Of a DNA stretch of 64,000 nucleotides, positions 6,987-15,382 are shown in pieces. Position 1 is the stretch's first letter. Each line of letters opens with the position of its first letter. The notes under the pieces are model-generated. The model did no database searches. It worked only from the letters and a program-made list of their open reading frames with translations, and was not told the DNA's origin. The stretch spans positions 1 to 64,000 of the forward strand of contig CAJTTA010000006.1 in the NCBI GenBank assembly GCA_910579305.1, in the 5' to 3' direction. The DNA comes from an uncultured Muribaculaceae bacterium. Lineage in GTDB: Bacteria > Bacteroidota > Bacteroidia > Bacteroidales > Muribaculaceae. The position numbers and the translations under genes are program-made.

Positions 6987-8168
6987 ATGACTGACATTGA
7001 TATAGAAGAACAGGTGCAGCAGGCCCGTCGGCGATTCTCCATCGTGGGCGTCTCCCCCGCGCTCAATCTTGCCATAGAGCGTGCCATAAAAGTCGCCCCC
7101 ATCGACCTGAGCGTGCTTGTCACCGGCGAAAGCGGCTCCGGCAAGGAGTTCTTCCCGAAGATAATACATAATTTCGGCGCCCGGAAGCATGGCCGCTACA
7201 TAGCCGTGAATTGCGGAGCCATACCCGAAGGCACTATCGATTCCGAGCTGTTCGGCCATGAGAAAGGCTCCTTCACCGGCGCCCTGTCGGCCCGCAAAGG
7301 ATACTTTGAGGAGGCCGACGGCGGCACTATCTTTCTCGATGAAGTGGCCGAGCTTCCTCTCACCACCCAGGCCCGCCTGCTGCGTGTGCTCGAGAGCGGA
7401 GAGTTTCTCAAGGTAGGATCCTCGCAGGTGCAGCGCGCCGACGTGCGCGTAGTGGCTGCCACCAATGTGGATCTGCTCAAGGCCGTGGCCGAGGGGAATT
7501 TCCGCCAGGATCTGTATTACCGCCTCTCCACCGTGCAGATACAAGTGCCGGCGCTCCATGAGCGCGGGCGCGACATCCTGCTGCTCGCCCGAAAATTCGC
7601 CGCCGATTTCTCCGAGAAATACCTTACGGAAGCCATCACCTTCTCCGATGACGCTCAACGCTTCATGCTCCTCTACCGCTGGCCCGGCAACGTGCGCCAG
7701 CTCAAGAACGTGATCGAACAGGCCGCCCTTTTCGGTGCCGGCACCACAATAGACGCCTCCACGCTCCAGGGCTATCTGCCCGACGGAGGCAAGGCTGGCG
7801 GCGAAGTGGCACGCTTCCGCCCCACGCCCTCCTACGACTCGGAGCGAGACATGCTTTGGTCTTCGCTCATATCCCTGCAGAATGAAGTGCGCATGCTCCA
7901 CTCCCGCATGGAGGGCAGCATGCACGCCACTCAGAGCGAGACCGATGTAGAGGATATCTCCGGCCCGCTGCCTCCTCATCGCTCAATCCTCCCTTTCCGC
8001 GAGGAATTCACCCCCTATAGCCCGGCCGAGGCGTCAGACCTTCCGGCCGAGGCCGTGATTCTGCGCAACGCGCTTGAAATGGCCGGTGGCAACCGCAAGA
8101 AAGCGGCTGCCGCACTCGGGGTGAGCGAACGCACTCTTTACCGTAAAATCAAGGAATATGGCCTCTGA
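6987..8168 (+). CDS. Sigma-54-dependent transcriptional activator without receiver domain
   Basis: A 393-residue bacterial enhancer-binding protein. The AAA+ domain begins almost at the N-terminus: Walker A GESGSGKE (47-54), sigma-54-contacting loop GSFTGA (94-99, a variant of GAFTGA), Walker B GTIFLDEV (113-120), and arginine-finger region LYYRL. About 80 variable residues follow, then a Fis-type helix-turn-helix (about 360-393, NRKKAAAALGVSERTLYRKIKEYGL). There is no N-terminal receiver, GAF or PAS domain, so its activity must be set in another way. The gene overlaps lptE by 11 nt, linking it to envelope functions. No sigma-54 promoter of its own was identified. Confidence 0.93.
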   Translation: MTDIDIEEQVQQARRRFSIVGVSPALNLAIERAIKVAPIDLSVLVTGESGSGKEFFPKIIHNFGARKHGRYIAVNCGAIPEGTIDSELFGHEKGSFTGALSARKGYFEEADGGTIFLDEVAELPLTTQARLLRVLESGEFLKVGSSQVQRADVRVVAATNVDLLKAVAEGNFRQDLYYRLSTVQIQVPALHERGRDILLLARKFAADFSEKYLTEAITFSDDAQRFMLLYRWPGNVRQLKNVIEQAALFGAGTTIDASTLQGYLPDGGKAGGEVARFRPTPSYDSERDMLWSSLISLQNEVRMLHSRMEGSMHATQSETDVEDISGPLPPHRSILPFREEFTPYSPAEASDLPAEAVILRNALEMAGGNRKKAAAALGVSERTLYRKIKEYGL

Positions 8169-8694
8169 ATTACGCTTCTTCAGACGTCTGCTGCCGCTGT
8201 TGCTGCTCATGTGGATCCCGCCGCTCACGCAGAGCTGCATACCGAGCTACAAACTCAATGGCTCGGCTATCAACTATGATATATACAAGACCATATACAT
8301 CTCCGAGTTTCCAATACGCGCGGCCCTCGTATACCCTCCCCTGCAGCAGACTTTCGAAAACAAGCTCCTGGACGGCATAACACGACAGACCCGCCTGCAG
8401 ACCGTGAGCACCCCCAACGCCGACCTTGAGATGACGGGCGAAATCACCGGCTATTCCCTATCCCCGCAGGCCGTGGGCACAGATGCCTATGCCACGCAGA
8501 CCCGCCTCACCATCACCGTGCGCGTAAAATACACCGACCACAGAAACGAGGCCAACAGCGTAGATCAATCCTTCTCGGCCTATCGCGACTTCCCCGCCTC
8601 GGAGATGCTCACCGATGTGCAGGATCAGCTGTGTGAGGAAATATCCGCCGAACTCACCGACCTCATTTTCAACGCCACTCTCGGCAACTGGTAA
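8158..8694 (+). CDS. lptE: LptE-family LPS-assembly lipoprotein
   Basis: The 178-residue predicted lipoprotein has a signal sequence (about 1-26) ending LTQSC, so Cys27 would be acylated. The mature part (SYKLNGSAINYDIYKTIYISEF... ADLEMTGEITGYSLSP) matches the Bacteroidetes LptE family, the outer-membrane plug partner of LptD that inserts LPS. Its ATG lies inside the last codons of the sigma-54 activator. The lptE-small protein-secG order is common in Bacteroidales. Confidence 0.85.
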   Translation: MASELRFFRRLLPLLLLMWIPPLTQSCIPSYKLNGSAINYDIYKTIYISEFPIRAALVYPPLQQTFENKLLDGITRQTRLQTVSTPNADLEMTGEITGYSLSPQAVGTDAYATQTRLTITVRVKYTDHRNEANSVDQSFSAYRDFPASEMLTDVQDQLCEEISAELTDLIFNATLGNW

Positions 8695-8699
8695 TATCT

Positions 8700-9431
8700 A
8701 TGACACCCTCTGAAGCCCTAAGCCTCATCCATAAATATCCCTGCGACATAACGCCGGCCATCAAGGCCCTGCGCGACACGGCCGATCTGGATGACCCGGC
8801 CCTCGGCGAGCTATGCGCCCGCCTGGCAGCGGCCATGCCCTCCATGCAGGCGCTTGAAGACTTACTCGGAGACCATGCCTGCATCATGGCTAATTTCTAT
8901 CCGGCAAAGGAGGAGGCCACACCTTCCACCGACGACACCATATCCACATTCCTCTCCACCTTCGGAACTCCTGATCCGCATGAGACCGAAGCCCTCTCCC
9001 GCCTCATTTTCAACCCCTTGCCCGACTATGCCGCCACACTGGCAGCCGAAGAGCGCGACGCTCCCCTACCCGATGACAGCGATGACGACTCTGAGCAGGA
9101 CAGGCTCATAAATTCATTCATAAGAGCCGGAAGGCAGTCGGCTCCGCGACAGACGGAGGTACCCTCGCCCATGCCCGCCGATGATGATGCTGAGATGGAA
9201 GAATCCGACATTCTGACCAATCAGCCCGCCGAGCCACAGGCAAAATCCCGAACTGCGGAATCAAGCTCCCTCACGGAAAGCTTCGTGCGTATCCTTATCA
9301 AAAACCGCAATTATGCAAAGGCGCTTGAAATTATTTCAGAGATAAATTTGAAAAATCCCAAAAAAAGTATTTACTTTGCAGACCAAATTCGATTCCTTAA
9401 AAAACTGATTATTAACGAAAACAAGAAATAA
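8700..9431 (+). CDS. Conserved hypothetical protein between lptE and secG
   Basis: 243 residues. The N-terminal 80 form a small helical region. The middle (about 80-190) is acidic and low in complexity (DDSDDDSEQD, DDDAEMEESD). The last 50 residues (LTESFVRILIKNRNYAKALEIISEIN...SIYFADQIRFLKKLI) look like one TPR-like helical hairpin and are the part usually conserved at this position in Bacteroidales. No signal peptide. Function unknown. G+C falls sharply over the last 100 bp, where codons become AT-rich. Confidence 0.75.
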   Translation: MTPSEALSLIHKYPCDITPAIKALRDTADLDDPALGELCARLAAAMPSMQALEDLLGDHACIMANFYPAKEEATPSTDDTISTFLSTFGTPDPHETEALSRLIFNPLPDYAATLAAEERDAPLPDDSDDDSEQDRLINSFIRAGRQSAPRQTEVPSPMPADDDAEMEESDILTNQPAEPQAKSRTAESSSLTESFVRILIKNRNYAKALEIISEINLKNPKKSIYFADQIRFLKKLIINENKK

Positions 9432-9436
9432 GACAA

Positions 9437-9805
9437 ATGTACGTATTTTTGGCAATCCTTATCGTCATAGCCGCCCTGCTGCTCATAGGCGCCGTGCTCA
9501 TCCAGAAATCAAAGGGAGGCGGTCTCGCTTCCAACTATGCCGGTGGCAACCAGTATATGGGCTATCGCAAAACTACCGACTTCATTGAGAAGACCACTTG
9601 GAGCCTCGCCATTATCATCTGCGTGCTGAGCATCTGCTGCTCTTTCGCAATCAAGGCTCCCCGTGCCGAAAGCCAGGTGAAGGTGCCCGCTGCCCAGCAG
9701 GCCGCCCCCGGCACTACTCCCGCACAGAAGCCTGCTGCCCAGGCCCCTGCCGCTCAGGCCCCTGCCGCCACCAATCAGCCCGCCGAAGCTCCCGCCGCAA
9801 AATAA
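9437..9805 (+). CDS. secG: Preprotein translocase subunit SecG
   Basis: Small subunit of the SecYEG channel. The 122 residues have two transmembrane helices (about 2-20 and 55-72) flanking the conserved loop VLIQKSKGGGLASNYAGGNQYMGYRKTTDF. The loop motif QxxKGGGL is diagnostic. An Ala/Pro/Gln-rich tail of about 45 residues extends past the second helix; SecG in many species ends sooner, but such tails are common in Bacteroidetes. It is the last gene of the long plus-strand run, before the hairpin at 9839. Confidence 0.93.
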   Translation: MYVFLAILIVIAALLLIGAVLIQKSKGGGLASNYAGGNQYMGYRKTTDFIEKTTWSLAIIICVLSICCSFAIKAPRAESQVKVPAAQQAAPGTTPAQKPAAQAPAAQAPAATNQPAEAPAAK

Positions 9806-9838
9806 TCACTGCCGCCACAGGCACGGCAATACCGCATA

Positions 9839-9890
9839 CCCCGCCCGTCCATGCGCCGCAAGGCCATGCCGCAGGCGGGGCATTATTTTG
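9839..9890 (+). terminator. Hairpin terminator after secG
   Basis: CCCCGCC (9839-9845) pairs with GGCGGGG (9874-9880) around a 28-nt loop containing further GC pairing. ATTATTTTG follows. It sits 34 nt past the secG stop and before the GH13 promoter. Confidence 0.55.
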
Positions 9891-9926
9891 CCATCCCCTG
9901 ATTTTCTATTTTTTTAAGGATAAATC

Positions 9927-9958
9927 TTTGGCCCTTGGCACGCTTTGTTGTAATTTTG
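9927..9958 (+). promoter_or_regulatory. Promoter of the GH13 gene
   Basis: TTTG (9927-9930), 20 bp, TAATTTTG (9951-9958) matches the Bacteroidetes consensus. The 5' leader of about 90 nt is AT-rich with no evident SD sequence, as is usual in this phylum. Confidence 0.75.
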
Positions 9959-10057
9959 CACCCAATCAGCAAATTCTAAGCTTTGAATAAACAGCCTATC
10001 AAGCTGTACAACAAACTAATACACTTAACAAAAACTCAATATTCAACCTTTAGCTAA

Positions 10058-12808
10058 ATGAAATCTTACCTCCATTTTCTGGCGGTCATGCTGCTTTGTG
10101 CCCTGAGCGCCGGCGCCGCCGATGTAGTCACTTCCTCCCCCACTCCCCTGCAGGAGAACTCGGAGAATGTGATAATCTATTTCCATGCCGACCAGGGAAA
10201 CAAAGGCATGATAGGCCTCCCGTCCACAACCGAAGTATATGCCCACACCGGCGTGATCACCAATCTCAGCAAGTCTGACGCCGACTGGAAGCACGCGCCC
10301 TCTAAATGGGGCGACAACGACCCTAAGTACAAGCTCTCCTACGTGAGCGAAAACCTTTGGAGCCTCAGCATAGGCGACATGCGCACCTACTACGGGCTCG
10401 ATGAAGGCGAGACCGTGAAGAAAATCGCATTCGTGTTCCGCACAGGCGACAATAAGAAAGAGGGCAAAGATGTGGGAGGCGCCGACATCCTTCTCCCCGT
10501 AATGGAAGAGGGTTTCCACCTTTCTCTCACCTCCGACATGCCCGGTCTCACCGTAACTCCCGAAAAGGAGACCATCACATTCACCATCGGAGCCACAGCT
10601 CCCGCCACCCTCACTCTATCCGTAGACGGCACTGTAGTGAAGCAGGAAAGCAACGCCACTACCCTCTCGGCGTCATTCACATTCACCGAACACAGAAACT
10701 ACACCGTGACCGCAAAGGGACAGACTGCCTCTCAGCAGGCCGAGCAGACCATGACTGTATCCTATCCCGCACCCTCCTCCGCCCAGGACTATCCCGGAGG
10801 CGTGCCCCGTCAGGGCGCCGTGCGAAATGCCGACGGCACTGTCACCTTCTGCCTCGCGGCTCCCGAAAAGCAATCAGTCATGCTCATGCCCTCCTGGACC
10901 GGCTTTGAGGCCCGCAGCGAGAACATGATGAAATATCAGGACTACAACGGCCACCGCTATTTCTGGACTACGGTCTCAGGCCTCGACTCCGAGACACTCT
11001 ACACCTATTACTACCTTGTGGACAACACCATAAAGGTGGCAGACCCCTATGCCAAGCTCATCCTCGATCCCTACAACGACAAGTACATCTCCGGCGATGT
11101 ATACCCCGATATGCCTCAGATTCCCGCCGAACTCGGCTCTACCGTGCTCGCCGTATATCAGGAGAACATCAATGACTATGACTGGCAAGTGACCGACTTC
11201 CAGGCACCCCGCAAGCAGGATCTCATAATCTACGAACTTCTCCTGCGCGACTTCACCGGCACCGAGGGTCAGGCCCGCGGCAACGGCACTGTGCGCAAGG
11301 CAATCGAAAAGATCCCTTACCTGAAGGCTCTCGGCGTAAACGCAGTGGAGCTCCTCCCCATATGCGAGTTCAACGGAAATCTCTCCTGGGGATACAACAC
11401 CAACTTCTATTTCGCTCCCGACAAGGCCTACGGCTCTCCCGACGACTACAAGGAATTCATCGACCTCTGCCACCAGAACGGCATAGCCGTCATCCTCGAC
11501 CTCGTGTTCAACCAGAGCGACTGGCTGCACCCCTGGTATGCCATGTATGGCACTGCCGCCGCAAGCCCCTTCTACAACGGCAAGGCTCCACACGACTATT
11601 CTGTGCTCAATGACTGGAACCAGGATCATCCCCTTGTCGAGCAGCAATGGAAGGACTGCGTGAAATACTGGCTCACGGAGTATAAGGTAGACGGTTTCCG
11701 CTTCGATCTCGTGAAAGGTCTCGGCGACAACGATTCCTATGCCGGAGGCACCAACGCCTACAACGCTTCCCGAGTGCAGCGCATGACCCGCATCCACGCC
11801 GCAATGAGCGAGGTGAACCCCGACGCCTATTTCATCAACGAGAACCTCGCCGCGGCCAAGGAGGAAAATGAAATGGCCGCCGACGGACAGATCAACTGGG
11901 CTAATGTGAACAACGCCGCATGCCAGTATGCCATGGGATATTCAGCCGACTCCAACCTCTGCCGTTTTGAGGCCACCGACGACTCCCGCACCTGGGGCTC
12001 AACTGTGAGCTACGCCGAGAGCCACGATGAGGAGCGCATGGGCTACAAACAGACAAAGTGGGGCGTGACCGCAGTGAAGAAAAGCAACGAGGCCATGAAG
12101 GCCCGCATAGCATGCGTGGGAGCCCAGATGATTCTCGCCCCGGGCGCCCACATGATATGGCAGTTCTCTGAGCTCGGCAACACCCAGACCACCAAAGACG
12201 CCACCGGAGGCAACAACACCGGCAACAAGAAAGTGGACTGGAAAGCCCTCGACGATGAGTTCACCCGCGGCTGCTACGACTCTTGGTGTGACTTCGCATA
12301 CCTGCGCACAACCTACGCCCATCTCTTCGATGACGACGCACAGTTTGAGAACAATCTCACCGCATCTGCCTGGCAGACCGGCCGCACCATCTACGCCTCC
12401 AAGGGTAATGAGGAAATAATCGTGGTGCTCAACCCCAACACCACTGCCGGCGGAGTCATCACCGTGAAGAACGTGAAGTTCCAGCTCAACGACAATGCCT
12501 CTTACAAGCTCGCTTCAAAGACTTACGGCACCGAGCCGGTCTTCGACGCTGCCGCCAAAACTGTGACCCTCCCCTCCAACTCCTACGCCATCTACGTGCG
12601 TTCCGGCATGAGCGGCGTGGAGAGCCTGCCCGCAACCAATGATTCCGTAAAGGTATACACCGACGGATCCGACATCATCATACTCGGCGACTACACCTCA
12701 GCCGAAGCCTACACCCTCTCCGGCACACGCTCCGGAATGAAGAATCTCGCTCCCGGCATATATGTAGTGCGCGTGGATGAGAAGAGCTTCAAGGTAATCG
12801 TGCGATAA
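10058..12808 (+). CDS. Secreted GH13 alpha-amylase/pullulanase-like enzyme with T9SS-type tail
   Basis: A 916-residue exported glycoside hydrolase acting on alpha-glucans. Order: signal peptide (1-20), an N-terminal beta-sandwich starch-binding-like module (about 25-150), an Ig-like module (about 155-235), a CBM48-like E-set domain (about 245-350), then the GH13 barrel (about 375-780). Catalytic regions are visible: ILDLVFNQSD (about 480), DGFRFDLVKG with the nucleophile Asp (about 550), FINEN with the acid/base Glu (about 595), and ESHDEE (about 655). After a beta domain, the last 75 residues (AYTLSGTRSGMKNLAPGIYVVRV... ending FKVIVR) form a type IX secretion-like sorting domain. It stands alone, with no SusCD genes beside it. 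Substrate (glycogen, starch or pullulan) cannot be settled. Confidence 0.92.
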   Translation: MKSYLHFLAVMLLCALSAGAADVVTSSPTPLQENSENVIIYFHADQGNKGMIGLPSTTEVYAHTGVITNLSKSDADWKHAPSKWGDNDPKYKLSYVSENLWSLSIGDMRTYYGLDEGETVKKIAFVFRTGDNKKEGKDVGGADILLPVMEEGFHLSLTSDMPGLTVTPEKETITFTIGATAPATLTLSVDGTVVKQESNATTLSASFTFTEHRNYTVTAKGQTASQQAEQTMTVSYPAPSSAQDYPGGVPRQGAVRNADGTVTFCLAAPEKQSVMLMPSWTGFEARSENMMKYQDYNGHRYFWTTVSGLDSETLYTYYYLVDNTIKVADPYAKLILDPYNDKYISGDVYPDMPQIPAELGSTVLAVYQENINDYDWQVTDFQAPRKQDLIIYELLLRDFTGTEGQARGNGTVRKAIEKIPYLKALGVNAVELLPICEFNGNLSWGYNTNFYFAPDKAYGSPDDYKEFIDLCHQNGIAVILDLVFNQSDWLHPWYAMYGTAAASPFYNGKAPHDYSVLNDWNQDHPLVEQQWKDCVKYWLTEYKVDGFRFDLVKGLGDNDSYAGGTNAYNASRVQRMTRIHAAMSEVNPDAYFINENLAAAKEENEMAADGQINWANVNNAACQYAMGYSADSNLCRFEATDDSRTWGSTVSYAESHDEERMGYKQTKWGVTAVKKSNEAMKARIACVGAQMILAPGAHMIWQFSELGNTQTTKDATGGNNTGNKKVDWKALDDEFTRGCYDSWCDFAYLRTTYAHLFDDDAQFENNLTASAWQTGRTIYASKGNEEIIVVLNPNTTAGGVITVKNVKFQLNDNASYKLASKTYGTEPVFDAAAKTVTLPSNSYAIYVRSGMSGVESLPATNDSVKVYTDGSDIIILGDYTSAEAYTLSGTRSGMKNLAPGIYVVRVDEKSFKVIVR

Positions 12809-12831
12809 ACCGACATCACTTCCTACACCTT

Positions 12832-12876
12832 TTCCGGGCCGGATCTGCAGAGATATCCGGCCCGGAATTATTTTTT
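12832..12876 (+). terminator. Strong terminator after the GH13 gene
   Basis: A perfect 13-bp GC-rich stem, TTCCGGGCCGGAT (12832-12844) with ATCCGGCCCGGAA (12855-12867), followed by TTATTTTTTT. It lies 24 nt after the stop codon. Confidence 0.9.
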
Positions 12877-13068
12877 TGCAAAGCGTGAACTTTACCTAAG
12901 CCGGCGCGTTCTATCATTGTACGACGGCTGCAAAGGCCCTCATGGACATCGCTGAGGCGCCACCTACAGGCCCCGAATGCCGTCGGCTGTGAAAAACACC
13001 GTAGATAGATTTTTGGTAATAGATAAATGTTGATATTAGGTTAATTAGTTAGCAGTTGTCCTTGCGGC

Positions 13069-13114
13069 AACACGCAGCGACGGCAGACCGTGAGGCTTGC
13101 CGTCGCTGCGTGTT
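13069..13114. other. Perfect 17-bp hairpin in a 340-bp gene-free stretch
   Basis: AACACGCAGCGACGGCA (13069-13085) and TGCCGTCGCTGCGTGTT (13098-13114) form a perfect stem with a 12-nt loop. No long T-run follows, only TTTGCTACTTTTACG. It may be a second terminator or REP-like element. The rest of 12877-13198 contains no supportable gene, only short frames without coding character. Confidence 0.6.
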
Positions 13115-13198
13115 TGCTACTTTTACGTCTCCTCAGGTATCAATAATGCCACTTTCAATATTAAAACATGTTTCTGTAGAAAATTAACACATGAAATA

Positions 13199-13229
13199 TT
13201 GTGTATTTTAAAATAATTATCTAAATTTG
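13199..13229 (+). promoter_or_regulatory. Promoter that fixes the start of the next gene
   Basis: TAAATTTG at 13222-13229 is a -7 element, with TTGTG at 13199-13203 as a weak -33. Because the -7 box covers the possible in-frame start at 13227, that start cannot be on the transcript. The ATG at 13266, which gives a proper signal peptide, is therefore the real one. Confidence 0.7.
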
Positions 13230-13265
13230 CAGCATCTCATTTTTTTAACCAATATCTTTCTATTT

Positions 13266-15287
13266 ATGAATAATCTATTTACGTCTGTAATGGCGGCCGC
13301 TGCAGTAGCAGTGCTGACCATTCCTGCTTCAGCCGATCCTCTTGAGCTGAACGCGCGTGCTATCACTAACAATTCTATGGGAGTGATGGAGAAAATTGAA
13401 GCCGGAGGCTCCATAGAGAACAACACTAACTTTCCCAATGTAAATTTCACATTCTCTGAATTCGGCGTGCAGAAAGCCGGCTCCACCCTTCTGCTCACCT
13501 CCGACAAGGGATACAGCAAGGAGATCTCGCTCAACTCCATGTTCTACGAGATGCAATATGACTACGACATTATCACTAAAATTGCCGATGAGGCTATCAC
13601 CGAATCCGGTGTATACACCCTCCACGTGCCGGCCAACTTCTTCACTCTCAACGGCAACGGCAATGAAGCGCAGGATTTTGTGTGGACTTACACCAACACA
13701 TCGTCTTCAGGCTCCGACAAGGATAAGGAGCTGAATGTGCTCAGCCTCACAATCAACGGCGATGACCTCACCAAAACCGGCAAGCTTGCCCTGCTGCAGA
13801 ATGGCGACGCTATCGTAGTCAAGATCGACCCCATAGCCGATGCCATGATGTTGACTCTCAGCTTCAAAGATGCCGGCGGCACAATAATCCGATCTATGGA
13901 GATATATGATAAGAGCGGTTCTACAGCCGATCCTGCCTTAGGCGAATATACAACTTCAGTCGCCGGCTGGGCCGTAAATAAATTCTTCACTGACCAGACC
14001 TACACTGTGACCGTAACCGCCCACAGCACTAACAACATCTCCAACCCTGCAAATCAGACATGGGGCCCGGTCGACATCAACTTCAGCGGCGAGTCGGAGC
14101 CATATAAGTTCAGCGACGTCAAGTTCACCTCCGTATCTCCTGAATCCGACATCGAGATAACCGACAGCTCACAGCCGATAATCGTATCCTTCTCCGCTCC
14201 CGTGGAGAGCGTGACCTGCGAAGTGACTACCGGCGGCCAGGGATCATCTATAAGCAACATCAATGACATCACTCCCAATGCCGACAAGACTGTGTGGACT
14301 ATCAAGCCCGGCACCCATTTCTGGGAATCATCTCAAGACGCATGGACATTCATGATCCGTGCCAAGGATGATAAAGGTCTCGTAGTGGAAGGCAACCGCG
14401 GCACTGAGGCCGATTCTTACTACTCTGCAGTATACCCATGCTACATGGCCTGGCCCGAAGCAGACATCTCTCCTGCCAGCGGAATGGTGGAAGAACTCTA
14501 TGAATTCTCAGCTACCGAACCACGCGGCATAGGCCTTTCCTTCAATGCCGTGCCCTATGTGATCAACGCAGCCGGCGAGAAAGTGGCCAGCGTCGACATG
14601 AACTCACAGGTGCAGTATGACTCCCAGGGCAACGACATCCGGGAAGGTGAGGCAAGGGATGTGATCGCACTCACAAGCGTGTTCCATCTCACTGAACGCA
14701 TCACTGAGCCCGGCAAGTACACATTCGTGATTCCCCGCTCATCCTTCGCCATAGGCACCGAGTACGATAGCGACCACAACCGCGCCATGACCATTGACTA
14801 CCAGGTGGTGAAGCTGCCCAAGGTGGCTGTCAACGTAGAACTCGTGAACTTCGCCAATACTTCTTTTGAAGTGCTCGAAGGCCGCGACGCCACTGTGACT
14901 CTGAAGCCTGTGGCCGACTGGAAACTCGCAACCCTCACTCTCAACGGCGAGGATGTGACCGGAGACGTGGAAGCCGATGCCTACACCATCAAGAAGATTG
15001 CCGAGGAGTCAAGCCTCGTGGCCACTTACGAATTCGCACGGGAAGTGGAGATTATCGAGACTTCCGGAATCGTAAGCGTGGAGGGACACGACTACAACGT
15101 ATCCAACAACGGAGAATTCATCCAGATCGAAAATCTCCGCGAGGGTGACGTAGTGAAGGTATACACCGTCAACGGCATGGCAATAGCCCAGCTCACCGCA
15201 TCCAAGGATATCGTTAATATTTCCGCTCCACAGGGACAGATCTACGTGGTGATGATCAATAACACCGCAGTAAAGGTAAGACACTGA
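13266..15287 (+). CDS. Secreted beta-sandwich protein with T9SS-type C-terminal tail
   Basis: 673 residues from ATG 13266, beginning with a signal peptide (MNNLFTSVMAAAAVAVLTIPASA, cut near 22-23). Several immunoglobulin-like or bacterial adhesin-like repeats follow, with phrases such as SPESDIEITDSSQPIIVSFS and SPASGMVEELYEFSATEP, which look like repeated interface domains. The end (VYTVNGMAIAQLTAS... IYVVMINNTAVKVRH) resembles the type IX sorting domain seen in the GH13 protein and in the large protein at 33538. No enzymatic motif was recognised. It is probably a surface or secreted binding protein; the exact role is unknown. It has its own promoter, and a terminator follows at 15316. Confidence 0.75.
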   Translation: MNNLFTSVMAAAAVAVLTIPASADPLELNARAITNNSMGVMEKIEAGGSIENNTNFPNVNFTFSEFGVQKAGSTLLLTSDKGYSKEISLNSMFYEMQYDYDIITKIADEAITESGVYTLHVPANFFTLNGNGNEAQDFVWTYTNTSSSGSDKDKELNVLSLTINGDDLTKTGKLALLQNGDAIVVKIDPIADAMMLTLSFKDAGGTIIRSMEIYDKSGSTADPALGEYTTSVAGWAVNKFFTDQTYTVTVTAHSTNNISNPANQTWGPVDINFSGESEPYKFSDVKFTSVSPESDIEITDSSQPIIVSFSAPVESVTCEVTTGGQGSSISNINDITPNADKTVWTIKPGTHFWESSQDAWTFMIRAKDDKGLVVEGNRGTEADSYYSAVYPCYMAWPEADISPASGMVEELYEFSATEPRGIGLSFNAVPYVINAAGEKVASVDMNSQVQYDSQGNDIREGEARDVIALTSVFHLTERITEPGKYTFVIPRSSFAIGTEYDSDHNRAMTIDYQVVKLPKVAVNVELVNFANTSFEVLEGRDATVTLKPVADWKLATLTLNGEDVTGDVEADAYTIKKIAEESSLVATYEFAREVEIIETSGIVSVEGHDYNVSNNGEFIQIENLREGDVVKVYTVNGMAIAQLTASKDIVNISAPQGQIYVVMINNTAVKVRH

Positions 15288-15315
15288 TACTTCAGCGCAT
15301 AAGCCTTAAATAGCA

Positions 15316-15351
15316 GAAGCGGCCGGCAGCATGGTGACTGTCGGCCGCTTC
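15316..15351. terminator. Terminator between convergent genes
   Basis: GAAGCGGCCG (15316-15325) pairs with CGGCCGCTTC (15342-15351), with a further CAG/CTG pair inside. It lies between the stop of the secreted protein (15287) and the stop of the convergent nucleoside kinase (15383), so it can serve both. It lacks a strong T tract. Confidence 0.6.
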
Positions 15352-15382
15352 CATATTACGGACTACGGTGGTGACTCGCGGA

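Noticed and set aside
13227..13265. Longer start for the secreted 673-residue protein
   Set aside because: The extra codons overlap the promoter -7 box and would spoil the signal peptide.
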